From positions 1-5,429 of the forward strand of contig CAMFZO010000109.1 of NCBI GenBank assembly GCA_946006895.1: a stretch of DNA of 5,429 bases. Direction: 5' to 3'. Source of the DNA: an uncultured Clostridia bacterium (lineage in GTDB: Bacteria > Bacillota > Clostridia > Oscillospirales > Oscillospiraceae). Positions 5,407 through 5,429 of this stretch are shown piece after piece (position 1 is the first letter of the stretch; each line of letters starts with the position of its first letter). The position numbers were made by a program, and so were the translations under genes. Below the pieces are notes generated by a model. It made no database searches. It was given only the letters and a program-made list of their open reading frames with translations, and had not been told where the DNA came from.

Positions 5407-5429
5407 CAAGGGACTTTTTTGACACGCTG

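Overview
The window looks like a piece of a GC-rich Gram-positive chromosome, most likely a gut Clostridia member of the Oscillospiraceae/Ruminococcaceae type. The grounds are strong Shine-Dalgarno sites, a TTG start, sigma-A-like promoters, a methionyl-tRNA synthetase with a fused C-terminal tRNA-binding domain, and intergenic regions packed with short palindromic repeats of a style I associate with that family. The organism call is an inference; no rRNA or tRNA gene is present to confirm it.

Layout. Two transcription units diverge from an intergenic region at about 2767-3013. To the left (minus strand) runs a two-gene operon: a small VanZ-family membrane protein (TTG start at 2766) followed 24 nt later by metG, methionyl-tRNA synthetase. 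To the right (plus strand) runs one large gene for an exported family 20 glycoside hydrolase (GH20), probably a beta-N-acetylhexosaminidase or lacto-N-biosidase-like enzyme. Each unit has a readable promoter (TTGCCT-17-TATACT on minus; TTGACC-17-TAAAAT on plus), with an imperfect palindrome between them and a foldable leader in front of vanZ.

The two ends (1-381 and 5135-5429) hold no convincing gene. They are mosaics of repeat modules: (a) a TGAA-rich stretch followed by a GGTGT-hairpin, in three copies, one of which contains a perfect seven-unit AGTGAAT array; (b) a double-hairpin element with a purine-rich tail, in three copies, two of them a perfect 40-bp inverted repeat lying at 1-40 and 5248-5287; (c) a GTAGGGGCGG-type motif; and (d) a 10-bp-stem terminator reading leftwards at 5186-5216. 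Modules (a) and (b) follow both metG and the GH20 gene in the same order and in the sense orientation, and the GH20 stop codon lies inside module (a).

How the genes work together. metG is housekeeping translation. The VanZ-like protein is a membrane protein of unknown substrate. The GH20 enzyme would act outside the membrane on N-acetylhexosamine-containing glycans such as host mucin or milk oligosaccharides, or on cell-wall glycans. I see no direct pathway link between the two units. The most unusual material is the organisation and apparent structural conservation of the 3'-flanking repeat modules and the high cysteine content of the exported hydrolase; nothing here is a clear new multi-gene system.
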